DNA from: CAYSWV01 sp964434865
Lineage (GTDB): Bacteria; Cyanobacteriota; Cyanobacteriia; Thermostichales; Thermostichaceae
Assembly: GCA_964434865.1 (NCBI GenBank)
Contig: CAYSWV010000023.1
Location: forward strand, 1-64,000
Length of the DNA: 64,000 nucleotides
Direction: 5' to 3'
Part shown: positions 21,786 to 31,423 of the stretch, piece after piece
Layout: each line of letters starts with the position of its first letter
Position numbering within the stretch: the stretch's first letter is position 1
The notes under the pieces: model-generated
The model's database searches: none
Told to the model about the DNA's origin: nothing
What the model saw: the letters and a program-made list of their open reading frames with translations, nothing else
Made by a program: the position numbers and the translations under genes

Positions 21786-22445
21786 ATGAGCAGGCAGTTT
21801 AACTTGAGTCTCTATGTTGTGATCACATTGATGGCCTATTTGATCGGATGTAGTGATGATGGTGATAGTTCTCCTCCACAAATTTCCTTTACTCCTGCTC
21901 CGGTTAGCACCAGCACTCCAACACCCAGTTCCACATTTACACCCATTCCCAATCCAACACCAGTAGCAACGCCGACGCCAATTGTGACATTGACTCCTTT
22001 CCCTTCACCTGCGGTCACGCCTACGGCTACAACAGCTCAACCGACTGTAGATATTGCAGCTCTATCTGTGATTACACTAGGTGAAGAAACTACTATCGTG
22101 GCAGCTGTGTCAACACCAGCTGGGCTAGCTAGTGGATCCGCTGCGATTACGGTATCAGCCTCCCAAACTCCGATTACTTTTACGATCGACTTTGCCGCCT
22201 CTCAAGTGGGGTGTACAGCAGGATCTACGGCTTGTGCGGCTTCAATTCCTGTGACTCTACCGGATACGCTAACGACTGGATCTTATGACATCACCGTCAC
22301 TGTGACGGATACCTTAAATCGATCAGCTAGTGCAACCACCTCAGTTACGGTTGTAGCGGGTCCAACACCCTCGCCCTCACCATCCTCATCACCCTCACCA
22401 TCCTCGTCACCCTCACCATCCCCGTCACCCTCTCCCGCTGGTTAG
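21786..22445 (+). CDS. Secreted Thr/Pro- and Ser/Pro-rich lipoprotein
   Basis: I choose the ATG at 21786 because AGGAG at 21774-21778 sits seven bases before it; Met codons upstream would place the ribosome site inside the coding region. The product starts MSRQFNLSLYVVITLMAYLIGC with a lipobox. It continues with a long Thr/Pro linker, then a roughly 110-residue beta-sandwich-like domain (TITLGEETTIVAAVS-like to TSVTVVAG). It ends in a repeated SPSPSS tail encoded by an 18-bp DNA repeat. Probably a surface-exposed anchored protein. The glycosyltransferase gene begins three bases after its stop. Confidence 0.65.
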   Translation: MSRQFNLSLYVVITLMAYLIGCSDDGDSSPPQISFTPAPVSTSTPTPSSTFTPIPNPTPVATPTPIVTLTPFPSPAVTPTATTAQPTVDIAALSVITLGEETTIVAAVSTPAGLASGSAAITVSASQTPITFTIDFAASQVGCTAGSTACAASIPVTLPDTLTTGSYDITVTVTDTLNRSASATTSVTVVAGPTPSPSPSSSPSPSSSPSPSPSPSPAG

Positions 22446-22448
22446 ATC

Positions 22449-24230
22449 TTGAGATATCTCCAATCCCATGACCCTAACTACCCACCCCGCTGGATTTTGA
22501 TCGGTGCGGCCCTGCTAGCTATCGGTAGTGTTGCCTTGTGGCAAGGTCAGCCGTACCTGTTTGATTGGGATGAGCTCATTTATGCCAGCTTGGCTCGGCA
22601 CATGGTTGTGACTGGAGATTGGTTGTCATTAGTGATCAATGGAGATCCGTTTTGGGAGAAGCCCCCTTTCTTTTTCTGGCTGCAGGCTATCAGCTTTAGT
22701 CTGTTGGGATTTTCGGAAGGGGCAGCACGCTTACCCAATGCCTTGAGCCATGGTGGCCTGGTTGTGGGTTTAGTTTGGATGGGCTACCAAATCCACAGCC
22801 TCCGCTTGGGTCTAATTTGGTCACTGGTTGTGAGCACCAGTCTACTGCCTAGTCTCTTTGCCAAAACTGGATTAATCGATCCCACATTTAATTTAGCCAT
22901 GTTGATTGGTTTGGGTGGGTTATTTGCTTATGAGCAAGCCCTATTAGCTGGCCGGAGCCGGTCTCTAATTCCCCTGAGTATAAGTGGGTTAGCTCTAGGA
23001 CTAGCCGTCCTGATTAAGGGTCCCTTAGGTTGGGGCTTACCCGTTATCATTTGGATCCTATACAAACTCTGGCACCGAACCCACTGGCATGGGCGAGATC
23101 TGGTATGGTTCGGTTTACTCAGTGGCGGGATTGCCTCCAGTTGGTTTGTGATTGAGGTAATCGTCAACGGTCCTGACTTTGTCACTGAGTTTGTGCACTA
23201 TCAATGGCGGATCTTATCCACTGATGATGGCCATCATGGCCCGATCTATTTTCATATTGTTGCTTATAGTTTAGGTTGTTATCCATTTGCCGCTTTGAGC
23301 GGGGTTGAGATCTGGTCTCAAGTGCAACCTCAACTGCGATCAAGACTTCAAGCCATTCGATCAGGTCGAACTCTACAGGCCGATCATAGCCCCCTTTCAG
23401 TAGAGCCATTGCAATCAATCACTGCAAATCAAACCCTAGATCAATGCAACCACTTCATGATGATGGCAGTCGCTGTAGTGTTGGTGTTGTTTTCAATTAT
23501 TGTTCAAACTAAGTTGATCCATTATTCATCACTCCTGTATGTCATGGGGGCCTATTTTGCCTCACAACGGATTTTACGCTGGTTAGATGGACAAGCCCAG
23601 CCTCATTGGATTGAATATGGATGGATCGCCTGTTCAGGCTTGCTCTTAGGGGGTGTCCTGTTACTGATTCCTTGGATGGGGCAGCATCTCGATCAGGTGA
23701 TACCTCTAATAGACGATCCATTAACTCGATCCTATCTGCAGACAGCCGTGACCTGGCCGTGGTGGACGTACAGTCCTGGTTTGATCTTTCTATTAGGGTT
23801 AATTGTTGGCTTAATCGGGTGTTCTCGTCAATGGGTTCAAAGTAGCTTATGTTTGGTGCTAGCCACCTGGCTTAGTAGTCAACTGTGTTGGAGTTGGATG
23901 GGATCTCGCGTTTTAAGCTACACCCAGGGAGGAGCTATCACTTTTTTTGAAACGATGGCCACTGAATCGACAGTTGATGCCCAATTAGCTCCTACTGTAG
24001 GGTTATTCGGGTTCCGTTCCTTTGTGCCTTACTTCTATGGACCTTTGCGAGTGCCTTGGGCCATGGATCTCGAAGATCTGAAGCTGATGCTTGAGCAGGA
24101 ACCCACGTTGAACTATCTCGTAACCTGGACTCCCTTTGAAGCAGAGCTACTGGCCACGGCAGTCAAGGAGTCGATCGCTTTAGTTCCTGTGGCGCGCGAG
24201 GGTGGCTATGTATTGCTGCAGATCCGTTAG
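22449..24230 (+). CDS. GT39/ArnT-like membrane glycosyltransferase
   Basis: 593 residues with about eleven or twelve TM helices. The first extracytoplasmic loop carries LFDWDELIYASLARHMV with the acidic pair typical of GT-C glycosyltransferases that use lipid-linked sugars. It is followed by INGDPFWEKPPFFFWLQ, matching the family's KPPL-type motif. The start is TTG at 22449; no in-frame ATG lies nearby. It is three bases after the lipoprotein gene, so the two are probably co-transcribed. The glycosyltransferase could modify exported proteins such as the Thr/Ser-rich lipoprotein, but acceptor and sugar are unknown. Confidence 0.8.
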   Translation: MRYLQSHDPNYPPRWILIGAALLAIGSVALWQGQPYLFDWDELIYASLARHMVVTGDWLSLVINGDPFWEKPPFFFWLQAISFSLLGFSEGAARLPNALSHGGLVVGLVWMGYQIHSLRLGLIWSLVVSTSLLPSLFAKTGLIDPTFNLAMLIGLGGLFAYEQALLAGRSRSLIPLSISGLALGLAVLIKGPLGWGLPVIIWILYKLWHRTHWHGRDLVWFGLLSGGIASSWFVIEVIVNGPDFVTEFVHYQWRILSTDDGHHGPIYFHIVAYSLGCYPFAALSGVEIWSQVQPQLRSRLQAIRSGRTLQADHSPLSVEPLQSITANQTLDQCNHFMMMAVAVVLVLFSIIVQTKLIHYSSLLYVMGAYFASQRILRWLDGQAQPHWIEYGWIACSGLLLGGVLLLIPWMGQHLDQVIPLIDDPLTRSYLQTAVTWPWWTYSPGLIFLLGLIVGLIGCSRQWVQSSLCLVLATWLSSQLCWSWMGSRVLSYTQGGAITFFETMATESTVDAQLAPTVGLFGFRSFVPYFYGPLRVPWAMDLEDLKLMLEQEPTLNYLVTWTPFEAELLATAVKESIALVPVAREGGYVLLQIR

Positions 24231-24298
24231 CTGGCAGAGGGGTAGATCTAAGGAATAGGATTAGGGATCCAGGATCAGAGATTCGAAATGGAGGATAG

Positions 24299-24318
24299 CT
24301 CGACTACACTCGACTACA
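24299..24318. repeat. 10-bp tandem repeat
   Basis: CTCGACTACA occurs twice back to back, in the leader of the 49-codon membrane protein gene. Confidence 0.85.
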
Positions 24319-24345
24319 ATAGTACTGCTGAATTTAAAGGTCGTT

Positions 24346-24495
24346 ATGGAACGGTCTAAGTGGGTGGCTGTAGTCACAGGAATTTTAGCTATTGCCTTGG
24401 GCATTGCCTATTTGATTTTGATCCAGTTTTTAGATTATCGAGCTGGGTTTGAGCCAGCCCCTGTTGATTTGTTGGGGATGATGACTCATTTATAA
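24346..24495 (+). CDS. Small single-TM protein (49 aa)
   Basis: An ATG at 24346 opens a 49-codon frame. It has a charged start (MERSKW), one strong TM helix (about residues 6-27, VAVVTGILAIALGIAYLILI) and a short tail, QFLDYRAGFEPAPVDLL. The pattern of a basic lead, one helix, then a D-x-R and a P-A-P-V-D motif looks like a conserved small cyanobacterial membrane protein, not random sequence. Codon use matches its neighbours. It lies between the glycosyltransferase and DUF815 genes, in the same direction. Function unknown. Confidence 0.6.
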   Translation: MERSKWVAVVTGILAIALGIAYLILIQFLDYRAGFEPAPVDLLGMMTHL

Positions 24496-24584
24496 GAGCC
24501 ATTTAAAACTGATCGAGCTGTAGATAACATCCCTTGACAATTCGTCCTAAAATCAAGTCTTGGTGATGTTGAGCTAGGGCCTCT

Positions 24585-25862
24585 ATGTATTCTATGTCTG
24601 CCGAAATTGAGGGTGTACGCCAAGCTGCAGCCCAGATCCTTCTCTTTCAAGATGTGCTAGTTCATCCGATTGGACAGGCTTGGATCACCTTGGTTGATCG
24701 TCTTTGTCATCAAACTCCTGCCGCGACAGTCTTGACAGCCTATGGTGCCTTTTTCTCGCTACTGGCCGAAGCCCGACTCAGTTGGCCTCACTTTCTGATC
24801 CAGCAAATCCATTGGTCTACGAATCCCTTTGCTAAGGCTGTCACTCAGACTTCAACCGAAGCCTTACCTCTGGCTTTAATTCAAGCCGCTCAACATGATC
24901 TGCGTTGTTTCCAGCGCTTAGCGGGTAGTGAGGCTAGTTTACGTCTCCCCCTGCAAAAACTAGGGGTACAGATTTGGTGGTCTGATGAAACCACTCGTCT
25001 CACAGGGTGGAATCCCCTATCAACCCAAGATTGGGCGGCAACGCTTGAAGATCTAGCGGACCATTATCGGCATCAGGGGGTCGGCATCTGTGCTCGATAT
25101 CAAGCCTTTCGCTGGTATCAACATCAGTTACTAGGGGTGGCTCACCCTGATTGGGTCCTGTTGGATCAAATCTATGGCTATGAGCGACAGAAACAACAAC
25201 TATGTCACAACACAGAAGCCTTATTAGCTCGAACTCCAGCTCTACATGTTTTACTCTACGGCGCTCGGGGTACAGGCAAGTCGTCCATGGTCAAAGCCAT
25301 GTTGTCTAAGTACTGTCAGCAAGGCTTACGGCTGTTAGAACTCAATCGCGCCCAGTTAATCGATCTACCAATCATTGTTGATAATCTGAGACAACGAGCA
25401 CAATGTTTTATTTTGTTTGTGGATGATCTCTCCTTTGAAGCTGACGAAACCGATTTCAAACAGTTAAAGGTCTTACTGGAAGGGGATATTTCAGCACAAC
25501 CCACCAACGTTAGACTCTATGCCACCACCAATCGCCGTCATTTGATTCGTGAGTTTTTCCAAGATCGACCGAATCCCTCTGATACTGAGATTCATGCCTG
25601 GGATACTGTACAAGAAAAACTATCACTCCGAGATCGATTTGGTCTAACGCTAACCTTTGCGCCTTTTACCCAGGCCGATTATCTGGCCACAGTTGACCAT
25701 CTGATGCACCTCAAGCCACACATAGACCTAGATCCGCAAGTGATCCGCCGCCAAGCAATCATGTGGGCCCAACAGCAGAATGGGTTTTCGGGGCGGACAG
25801 CCCGTCAATTTGTGGATTCTTTAGATTCGGCTTCCTTAGAGGCTGTTTTACCGTCTAGTTAA
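24585..25862 (+). CDS. DUF815-family P-loop ATPase
   Basis: 425 residues. The C-terminal two thirds match the DUF815 AAA-like family. Walker A is in LLYGARGTGKSSMVKAML (about 224-241), Walker B is ILFVDDLSF (about 275-283), a sensor-1-like stretch is VRLYATTNRRHLI, and the C-terminal helix bundle includes GFSGRTARQFVDSL. The N-terminal roughly 150 residues are helical and less conserved. ATG 24585 has AGGG five bases upstream. The family's role is not established. An adaptor or chaperone-like ATPase activity is a reasonable guess from the fold. Confidence 0.85.
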   Translation: MYSMSAEIEGVRQAAAQILLFQDVLVHPIGQAWITLVDRLCHQTPAATVLTAYGAFFSLLAEARLSWPHFLIQQIHWSTNPFAKAVTQTSTEALPLALIQAAQHDLRCFQRLAGSEASLRLPLQKLGVQIWWSDETTRLTGWNPLSTQDWAATLEDLADHYRHQGVGICARYQAFRWYQHQLLGVAHPDWVLLDQIYGYERQKQQLCHNTEALLARTPALHVLLYGARGTGKSSMVKAMLSKYCQQGLRLLELNRAQLIDLPIIVDNLRQRAQCFILFVDDLSFEADETDFKQLKVLLEGDISAQPTNVRLYATTNRRHLIREFFQDRPNPSDTEIHAWDTVQEKLSLRDRFGLTLTFAPFTQADYLATVDHLMHLKPHIDLDPQVIRRQAIMWAQQQNGFSGRTARQFVDSLDSASLEAVLPSS

Positions 25863-26177
25863 GTTGAGCAGTTAGGTTTCCTCAGAACCGTTACCTGAAC
25901 TCAATCCTAGCGATTAAAAGACATCGTTACATACTTGATCAAGTCAACTGAGATTTTACATACTCTCTCTGGCCAGAGTCATCAGACCTCGATCGCTAGA
26001 TACCTGATTGAATAAGGAATTTACTAAGGACTTGGAGCCTAGTGTAGTTGATCATGTCTTTGGTGATGCATACTTTTTTGTTAAAAACTGTCAATTATGC
26101 AACAAATTGTGTCTTTAGCAGTTTTATGTAATTCGATCCGTTATTGTATAAGGGTACACAGATTTCGGGAGGAAGTT
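25863..26177. other. Intergenic region with probable promoter of the next gene
   Basis: AT-rich sequence without a supported gene. A TATAAG at about 26147-26152 lies some 30 bases before the GTG start of the next gene and could be a -10 element. No matching -35 hexamer is clear. Nothing else is recognised. Confidence 0.4.
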
Positions 26178-26684
26178 GTGAGTCACCGAGTAACAATTGC
26201 GGTTCCCGAGTCGCTCTATGCACGGCTTCAACCCGTAAAACATCACTTCAATATTTCGGCGATTTGCCAGGAGGCATTGGAAATGGCTATTACCTGTGAA
26301 GAACTCAAGAACCAAATGGCTGAGCAGGATTTAGTAGATCGCCTACGAGCTGAAAAACAGGTTTTACTTAACAAAGTTCGTCAAGAAGGATTTGAATTAG
26401 GAATCCGCTCGAGTTCCAAGTTGTCCTACAAAGACTTTCAGCATTTTGAACGAGTGGGTTCGCTAGCTCCAGCTTTAGATGCAGAGGCAGTAGATTACCT
26501 ATGGACGTTTTTGGATCTCAAAGAATATCCCCAGCAAGCTCGGATGCATGATCCTGATTTTGCTCACTTGTTAGACGTTGATCCACAGAGTCGCATTCAA
26601 TTTGCCCAAAGTTGGCTCGAAGGGATTTTGTCGGTTTGGTGCCTAATTAAGCCTCGGGTAGACACTGCAGATTTCAAAGCCTAA
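26178..26684 (+). CDS. Hypothetical protein, possible DNA-binding N-terminus
   Basis: The start is GTG at 26178, preceded by GGGAGG five bases upstream. The upstream in-frame ATG at 26097 would read through a promoter-like region. The 168-residue product begins with a strand, VSHRVTIAVPESLYARLQ, and helices reminiscent of ribbon-helix-helix proteins (VPESLYxxLQ, then NISAICQEALEMAI). It continues as a charged helical protein with SRIQFAQSWLEGILSVW near the end. No family is recognised. Its stop overlaps that of rnhA by four bases in a convergent arrangement. Confidence 0.55.
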   Translation: MSHRVTIAVPESLYARLQPVKHHFNISAICQEALEMAITCEELKNQMAEQDLVDRLRAEKQVLLNKVRQEGFELGIRSSSKLSYKDFQHFERVGSLAPALDAEAVDYLWTFLDLKEYPQQARMHDPDFAHLLDVDPQSRIQFAQSWLEGILSVWCLIKPRVDTADFKA

Positions 26685-27139
26685 AGGGCTGACAATATTG
26701 CTGTGCGACCTTTTTGAACCAGTTGATCAGCATATTCATTCCATTGCAGTCCCGCATGAGCTTTGATCCAGGTCACTTGGAGTTGAGGGTATTGCTGTTT
26801 GAGAGCTGCTAGTTGTTTGACTAGATCTAAGTTTTCAATTGCGCCTCGCTTTCGGCGCCAACCCCGTGCTTCCCACCCTGCCATCCATTCATTGTATGTT
26901 TGGACACACAGATTAGAATCAGCGTAGAGGATTGGGGTTTTAGGCGGGGTTATAAGACAATACTCCAAAGCCTGGATTATGGCGGTTAACTCCATGCGAT
27001 TGTTAGTGGTCTCTAACTCACCACCGTAGGCTTCATGCACGATGGTATCTTGATCAACTACCACAAACCCCCAACCACCTGGCCCTGGATTGGGCGAGCA
27101 CCCTCCATCGGTGAAGATTCCTGATGTTAGTGGAGACAT
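26681..27139 (-). CDS. rnhA: Ribonuclease HI
   Basis: 152 residues. The enzyme degrades the RNA strand of RNA-DNA hybrids. All four catalytic acidic residues can be placed: IFTDGGC (Asp near 10), NNRMELTAI (Glu near 49), LYADSNLC (Asp near 69) and NEYADQLV (Asp near 136). The basic handle helix is present (WEARGWRRKRG), as is the flexible-loop histidine in IKAHAGLQWNEYAD. Length is typical. It is convergent with the preceding hypothetical gene. Confidence 0.93.
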   Translation of the reverse strand: MSPLTSGIFTDGGCSPNPGPGGWGFVVVDQDTIVHEAYGGELETTNNRMELTAIIQALEYCLITPPKTPILYADSNLCVQTYNEWMAGWEARGWRRKRGAIENLDLVKQLAALKQQYPQLQVTWIKAHAGLQWNEYADQLVQKGRTAILSAL

Positions 27140-27226
27140 AAACCATTCAACCTCATGCTAGGAATTTCCATACATCGCGCCAACCAAGGTTAAGCTAAGG
27201 GAGATTCGTTAAAGAGTAATCAGCTT

Positions 27227-27613
27227 ATGCTTACTGAATTAGAGTTGTCACTGGGCTTAATCCTCAGCTTAATTCTCAATGCTGGGATCGGAGCTGGTTT
27301 TGGGGGTGCAGCTGGCCTGACGCAATGGCTACTTTACCGAGATCGTAATCCTAAGGCTAATGGGTTAATCGGGTCAAACACGTTGGCAGGGGCTGCTGTA
27401 GGGTTAGGTTATATTCCAACTATGCTTTTGATTGAGATGCTACTCGATTGGTTAGGTGAACCGAATATAATCACTTTGGTTGGTTTAGCCTTGTTGGCGG
27501 CTGCCATCCTGGGGGCTATCTATGGAACAATTAGCGGCTTAACAAATAGTACTTGGGTGACACCCCCCTCCTCTAGCTTCTTGGGATCTGATCAATTCCG
27601 ATTACCCCGCTAA
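27227..27613 (+). CDS. Small membrane protein of unknown function
   Basis: 128 residues. Three to four hydrophobic helices with glycine-zipper-like runs (GIGAGFGGAAGLTQWLLY; LGAIYGTISGLTNS) and a short conserved-looking loop, YRDRNPKANGLIGSNTLAGA. It resembles the W-L-L-x-R glycine-rich membrane hypotheticals common in cyanobacteria. Starts at ATG 27227. Function unknown. Confidence 0.55.
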   Translation: MLTELELSLGLILSLILNAGIGAGFGGAAGLTQWLLYRDRNPKANGLIGSNTLAGAAVGLGYIPTMLLIEMLLDWLGEPNIITLVGLALLAAAILGAIYGTISGLTNSTWVTPPSSSFLGSDQFRLPR

Positions 27614-27751
27614 GATTTGAATCAACCTCAAGCCGAGCTTCAACTTCTCTGAGCACTGATACCAGCCCTAACCATGATGTCAGCCCTCATGACAGCTATC
27701 GTTGTATCGTAGAATGCAAGAGATTCAACTTACTACTGGCTAGGATTCACC

Positions 27752-30700
27752 TTGACATCATCACTCCCTCCAGCTGAATCCTCCCCAAAACGGTGGGGTA
27801 TTCCACTTCGATGGGCGTTGATCATCCCCTTTGCCCTTCAAGTGTTGGCTGCAGTTGGATTAGTGGGGTATCAATCGTTGCAAAATGGTCAAGCTGCCAT
27901 TGAGGTTACCGCGTTGCAACTCCAAAGCGAGATCATGCAACGGATCGAACAAAAGCTCGCTGACTATCTTGAGATCCCTCATATCATCAACCATATCAAT
28001 GCTGAGGTCATTTACCAAGGAGCGTTGAAAACACAAGATCAAGCCAGCGAACGTTATCTCTGGAGGCAAATTCAACGACTACCTGCCATCACCTGGATTT
28101 ACTATGGTGATCAGGCCTCTGGCGACTTTTTAGGCGTGACTCGAACTCTCAATCAAAACCTTCAATTGGTGATCAGTGATGCTTCAACTCGTTATTTGAG
28201 TACTAACTATACCTTGACGGTTGATGGACAGCGAGATCAAAGGGTTAAAGTTACGCCGAATCCCTATGACCCCAGACCCAGACCCTGGTATCAACAAGCA
28301 GTACAACAAGGTGAGGCTGTTTGGACTGATGTTTATGCTGATTTTGATTTTCCACAGCTGATCATGAGTGCAGCTCTCCCAGTCTATGATGCGGCTGGTC
28401 AGTTATTAGGGGTTTGTGGTGTTGATTACTCACTACATGACATCAGTCGGTTTCTGCGACAGTTGCAGATTGGTCGGACTGGGCAAGCCTATATTGTTGA
28501 TCAAACGGGAACACTGATCGCCATTTCATCCGGTGAAGCTCCTTATCAAGTTCGTGAGGATCAAACTCTTACACGACTCACACCCGCCCAGAGTACTTCA
28601 ACATTGATCCAAAAAACAGCTAGCTGGCTGCAAGATGGGGCAAGAGCACCTTTAAACCCTGACTCTCTTGTTACACTTAATCATCAATCCTATTTTATTC
28701 AAACGCAAGATTTTCAAGATCCACGTGGATTGAATTGGACCATTGTGACTATTATCCCTGAAACTGACTTTTTAGAACAATTCCACCACAATTGGCAGAC
28801 CACTCTTCTGTTGTGTCTACTAGCTCTGCTCGGCAGTCTAGGGGTAGGCTGGATGACTAGTCGTTGGATTATTCGGCCCATTCAGACCTTGATCCACGCC
28901 AGTCATCAAATTTCAAAGGGACAGCTGCATCAGCAGATCCAAGTGAATCGAATTGCAGAACTCGAAGAGCTGGGCCAGTCTTTCAACTCGATGTCCACTC
29001 AGGTTAACGAATCCGTTACAAATCTAGAAGCTCAGGTAAAAAAACGAACACAAGAAGTGGTTAAGCAAGCCAAGAGCCGAGGTTTAGTGAACCGGATCCT
29101 ACGCTCATTTTTAGCTCAAGAAGGGGAACAGGCTATTCAGTTAGCTTTAGAATCTTTAGTAAGACTGTTTCCAGCTGTTGATCGGGCCTACATTTTTAAG
29201 TATAACGCTCAGAAGACAGAAACTTTTAATACTCACGAATGGTGCGCCAATGGGATCCCAGCCCAGATCAACCGTTATAAAAAAGTACCTGTCAAGGCCT
29301 ATCCCTGGTTACACGAACAAATGTTTCAAGGTAACGTGGTGGCTGTGAATGATCTAAAGACATTAAGGGACAAGGCAAGTTTAGAGCTAGCTACTTGGCA
29401 ACAGCAATCAATCCAGTCTATCGTCTATGTGCCTCTGAGCTATCGAGATCAGCTACTAGGTACTTTGGGTGTAGAAGTCATTCGCTCCAAGACGTATCAA
29501 TGGACCCCCCAAACTATTCAAGTGCTCCGCTTGGTAGGTGAGATTATCGCCATGGGCCAAGCTCGATCATCAGCCGAAATGGCCCTACAAAAAAGTGAAG
29601 CCCAACTGCGAATGACCTTGGAAGCGGCCAACATGGGGGCATGGGAGTGGGATATAGAAACCGGTGAAGAACGTTGGTCTCCAGAAATGCAATATCTACT
29701 GGGGCAAGTGGATGTGCCGGTGACAGGATTTGATGAGTTCTTGCAATGTGTTCATCCCGAGGACCGCAACCAACTGCTGGCGGCTCAAGATCAGGCTCTT
29801 CGAGAGGGAACCCGCTATCAATCTGAGTATCGTGTGATTTTACCGGATGGTCAGCTTCGTTGGCTAACGAGTATTGGTAGCTTTCAACGTGATGCTACAG
29901 GTAAAGCGATTAAACTCTCTGGCATATCCCTTGATATTACTGAGCGCAAATGTTTTGAAGCTGATCTACAAAAAGCCAAAGAAGCAGCTGAACAAGCTAA
30001 TCGAGCTAAGAGTACCTTTCTAGCTAATATGAGTCATGAGCTCAGAACTCCACTCAACGGCATTCTAGGATTTGCTCAACTTTTAGCCCGCGATGCGGCC
30101 CTGAATCCACAACAGAAACGATCAATTGATATTATCAATACTAGCGGTGAACATTTACTGGCTTTAATCAATGATATTCTAGATGTTTCAAAAATCGAAG
30201 CCGGGCGAGTCGTGCTCCAGAATTCATTAGTTGATTTACATGCCTTAGTTGAAGCCATTCATGACCTCTTTCTGGCTAAGGTGGAAGCGAAAGGGTTAGA
30301 CTTTCAGGTTGAAGTGGATGCTTCAGTTCCTTATGCAGTTATGATCGATGAGGGTAAACTGCGACAAATCCTGGTCAATCTTTTGAGTAACGCCCTAAAA
30401 TTTACCTACACAGGAAGTATCTATCTACAGGTGCAAGCTCAATCGACAACTCTCGATCAAGTACAGTTGACTTTAGTAGTTCAGGATACCGGTGAAGGTA
30501 TTCAAGCCAGTGATTTAAAAAAGCTATTTAAAGCCTTTAGCCAAACTGAAAGTGGTCTGAAACAGCAAAGCGGTACTGGCCTCGGACTAACGATTAGTCG
30601 CAACTTTGCCCGAATGATGGGAGGCGATATTCAAGTCATGAGTCAACCAGGTCAGGGATCGACCTTTACCGTCACCTTGCAGGCTGAGATAGCTGATCCT

Positions 30701-31387
30701 GAGTTACTTCAACCTGAACCTCCGTCTTGCCGAGTGCGACAATTGGCTCCTGGTCAACCTGAGTATCGCTTGCTCATCGTAGATGACAAACTCGAAAATC
30801 GAGAGCTTTTAGATCAACTCCTCAGCAGCATTGGCTTTGTCACACGATTAGCGGCTAATGGTCAAGAAGCTCTGGAGATTTGGGCCAGCTGGGAACCCCA
30901 TTTAGTTTGGATGGATATGCGGATGCCGATTATGGATGGCTATGAAGCCACTCGCCGGATTAAAGCCACTGACCGAGGTAAAACCGTGCCAGTGATCGCC
31001 ATTACTGCCAGTGCGTTTGATCATGAGCGTGATGATGTCTTAGCGGCAGGCTGTGATGACTTTGTCAGTAAACCGTTTCGTCAAGATACCATCTTTACCA
31101 AACTCATTGAGCATTTGGGGGTTTGCTACGAGTATGATGATCCCTTAGAGCTTGCAGAGCCAGAGGTCGGTGATATCAGCCCATCATTGCTAGCGGCAAC
31201 TATGCCCAAAGCTTGGATCCAAGATTTATATCAGGCCGCTACCCTAGCTCGTGATACGCTCATCTTGTCTTTACTTGATCAAATACCTGAAGTTCATACG
31301 ACACTCCGCCTTGGATTAGTCGAGTGGGTTGATAACTTTCAGTTTGATTTGATCATCGAAACCTGTAGCCAGGCTTTAGACCTTTGA
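27752..31387 (+). CDS. Hybrid sensor kinase: Cache-HAMP-GAF-PAS-HisKA-HATPase-REC
   Basis: 1211 residues starting at TTG 27752, with TAGGA six bases upstream. A TM helix (about 15-37) and another (about 348-370) bracket a periplasmic dCache-type domain, with NPYDPRPRPWYQQAVQQG and YDFPQLI-like segments and GVCGVDYSLHDIS. HAMP follows (about 372-425), then a GAF domain (about 450-605), PAS (about 615-745), HisKA (FLANMSHELRTPLNGIL, about 768), HATPase (LVNLLSNALKFT, GTGLGLTI) and a C-terminal receiver (LLIVDDKLENRE, acceptor in VWMDMRMPIMDG). The Cache domain should bind a small extracellular ligand. The gene 36 bases downstream encodes a REC-phosphatase, the likely partner. Confidence 0.9.
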   Translation: MTSSLPPAESSPKRWGIPLRWALIIPFALQVLAAVGLVGYQSLQNGQAAIEVTALQLQSEIMQRIEQKLADYLEIPHIINHINAEVIYQGALKTQDQASERYLWRQIQRLPAITWIYYGDQASGDFLGVTRTLNQNLQLVISDASTRYLSTNYTLTVDGQRDQRVKVTPNPYDPRPRPWYQQAVQQGEAVWTDVYADFDFPQLIMSAALPVYDAAGQLLGVCGVDYSLHDISRFLRQLQIGRTGQAYIVDQTGTLIAISSGEAPYQVREDQTLTRLTPAQSTSTLIQKTASWLQDGARAPLNPDSLVTLNHQSYFIQTQDFQDPRGLNWTIVTIIPETDFLEQFHHNWQTTLLLCLLALLGSLGVGWMTSRWIIRPIQTLIHASHQISKGQLHQQIQVNRIAELEELGQSFNSMSTQVNESVTNLEAQVKKRTQEVVKQAKSRGLVNRILRSFLAQEGEQAIQLALESLVRLFPAVDRAYIFKYNAQKTETFNTHEWCANGIPAQINRYKKVPVKAYPWLHEQMFQGNVVAVNDLKTLRDKASLELATWQQQSIQSIVYVPLSYRDQLLGTLGVEVIRSKTYQWTPQTIQVLRLVGEIIAMGQARSSAEMALQKSEAQLRMTLEAANMGAWEWDIETGEERWSPEMQYLLGQVDVPVTGFDEFLQCVHPEDRNQLLAAQDQALREGTRYQSEYRVILPDGQLRWLTSIGSFQRDATGKAIKLSGISLDITERKCFEADLQKAKEAAEQANRAKSTFLANMSHELRTPLNGILGFAQLLARDAALNPQQKRSIDIINTSGEHLLALINDILDVSKIEAGRVVLQNSLVDLHALVEAIHDLFLAKVEAKGLDFQVEVDASVPYAVMIDEGKLRQILVNLLSNALKFTYTGSIYLQVQAQSTTLDQVQLTLVVQDTGEGIQASDLKKLFKAFSQTESGLKQQSGTGLGLTISRNFARMMGGDIQVMSQPGQGSTFTVTLQAEIADPELLQPEPPSCRVRQLAPGQPEYRLLIVDDKLENRELLDQLLSSIGFVTRLAANGQEALEIWASWEPHLVWMDMRMPIMDGYEATRRIKATDRGKTVPVIAITASAFDHERDDVLAAGCDDFVSKPFRQDTIFTKLIEHLGVCYEYDDPLELAEPEVGDISPSLLAATMPKAWIQDLYQAATLARDTLILSLLDQIPEVHTTLRLGLVEWVDNFQFDLIIETCSQALDL

Positions 31388-31423
31388 TAGGGCCTTAAGA
31401 CTACTTATTTCATCTCAGGATAT

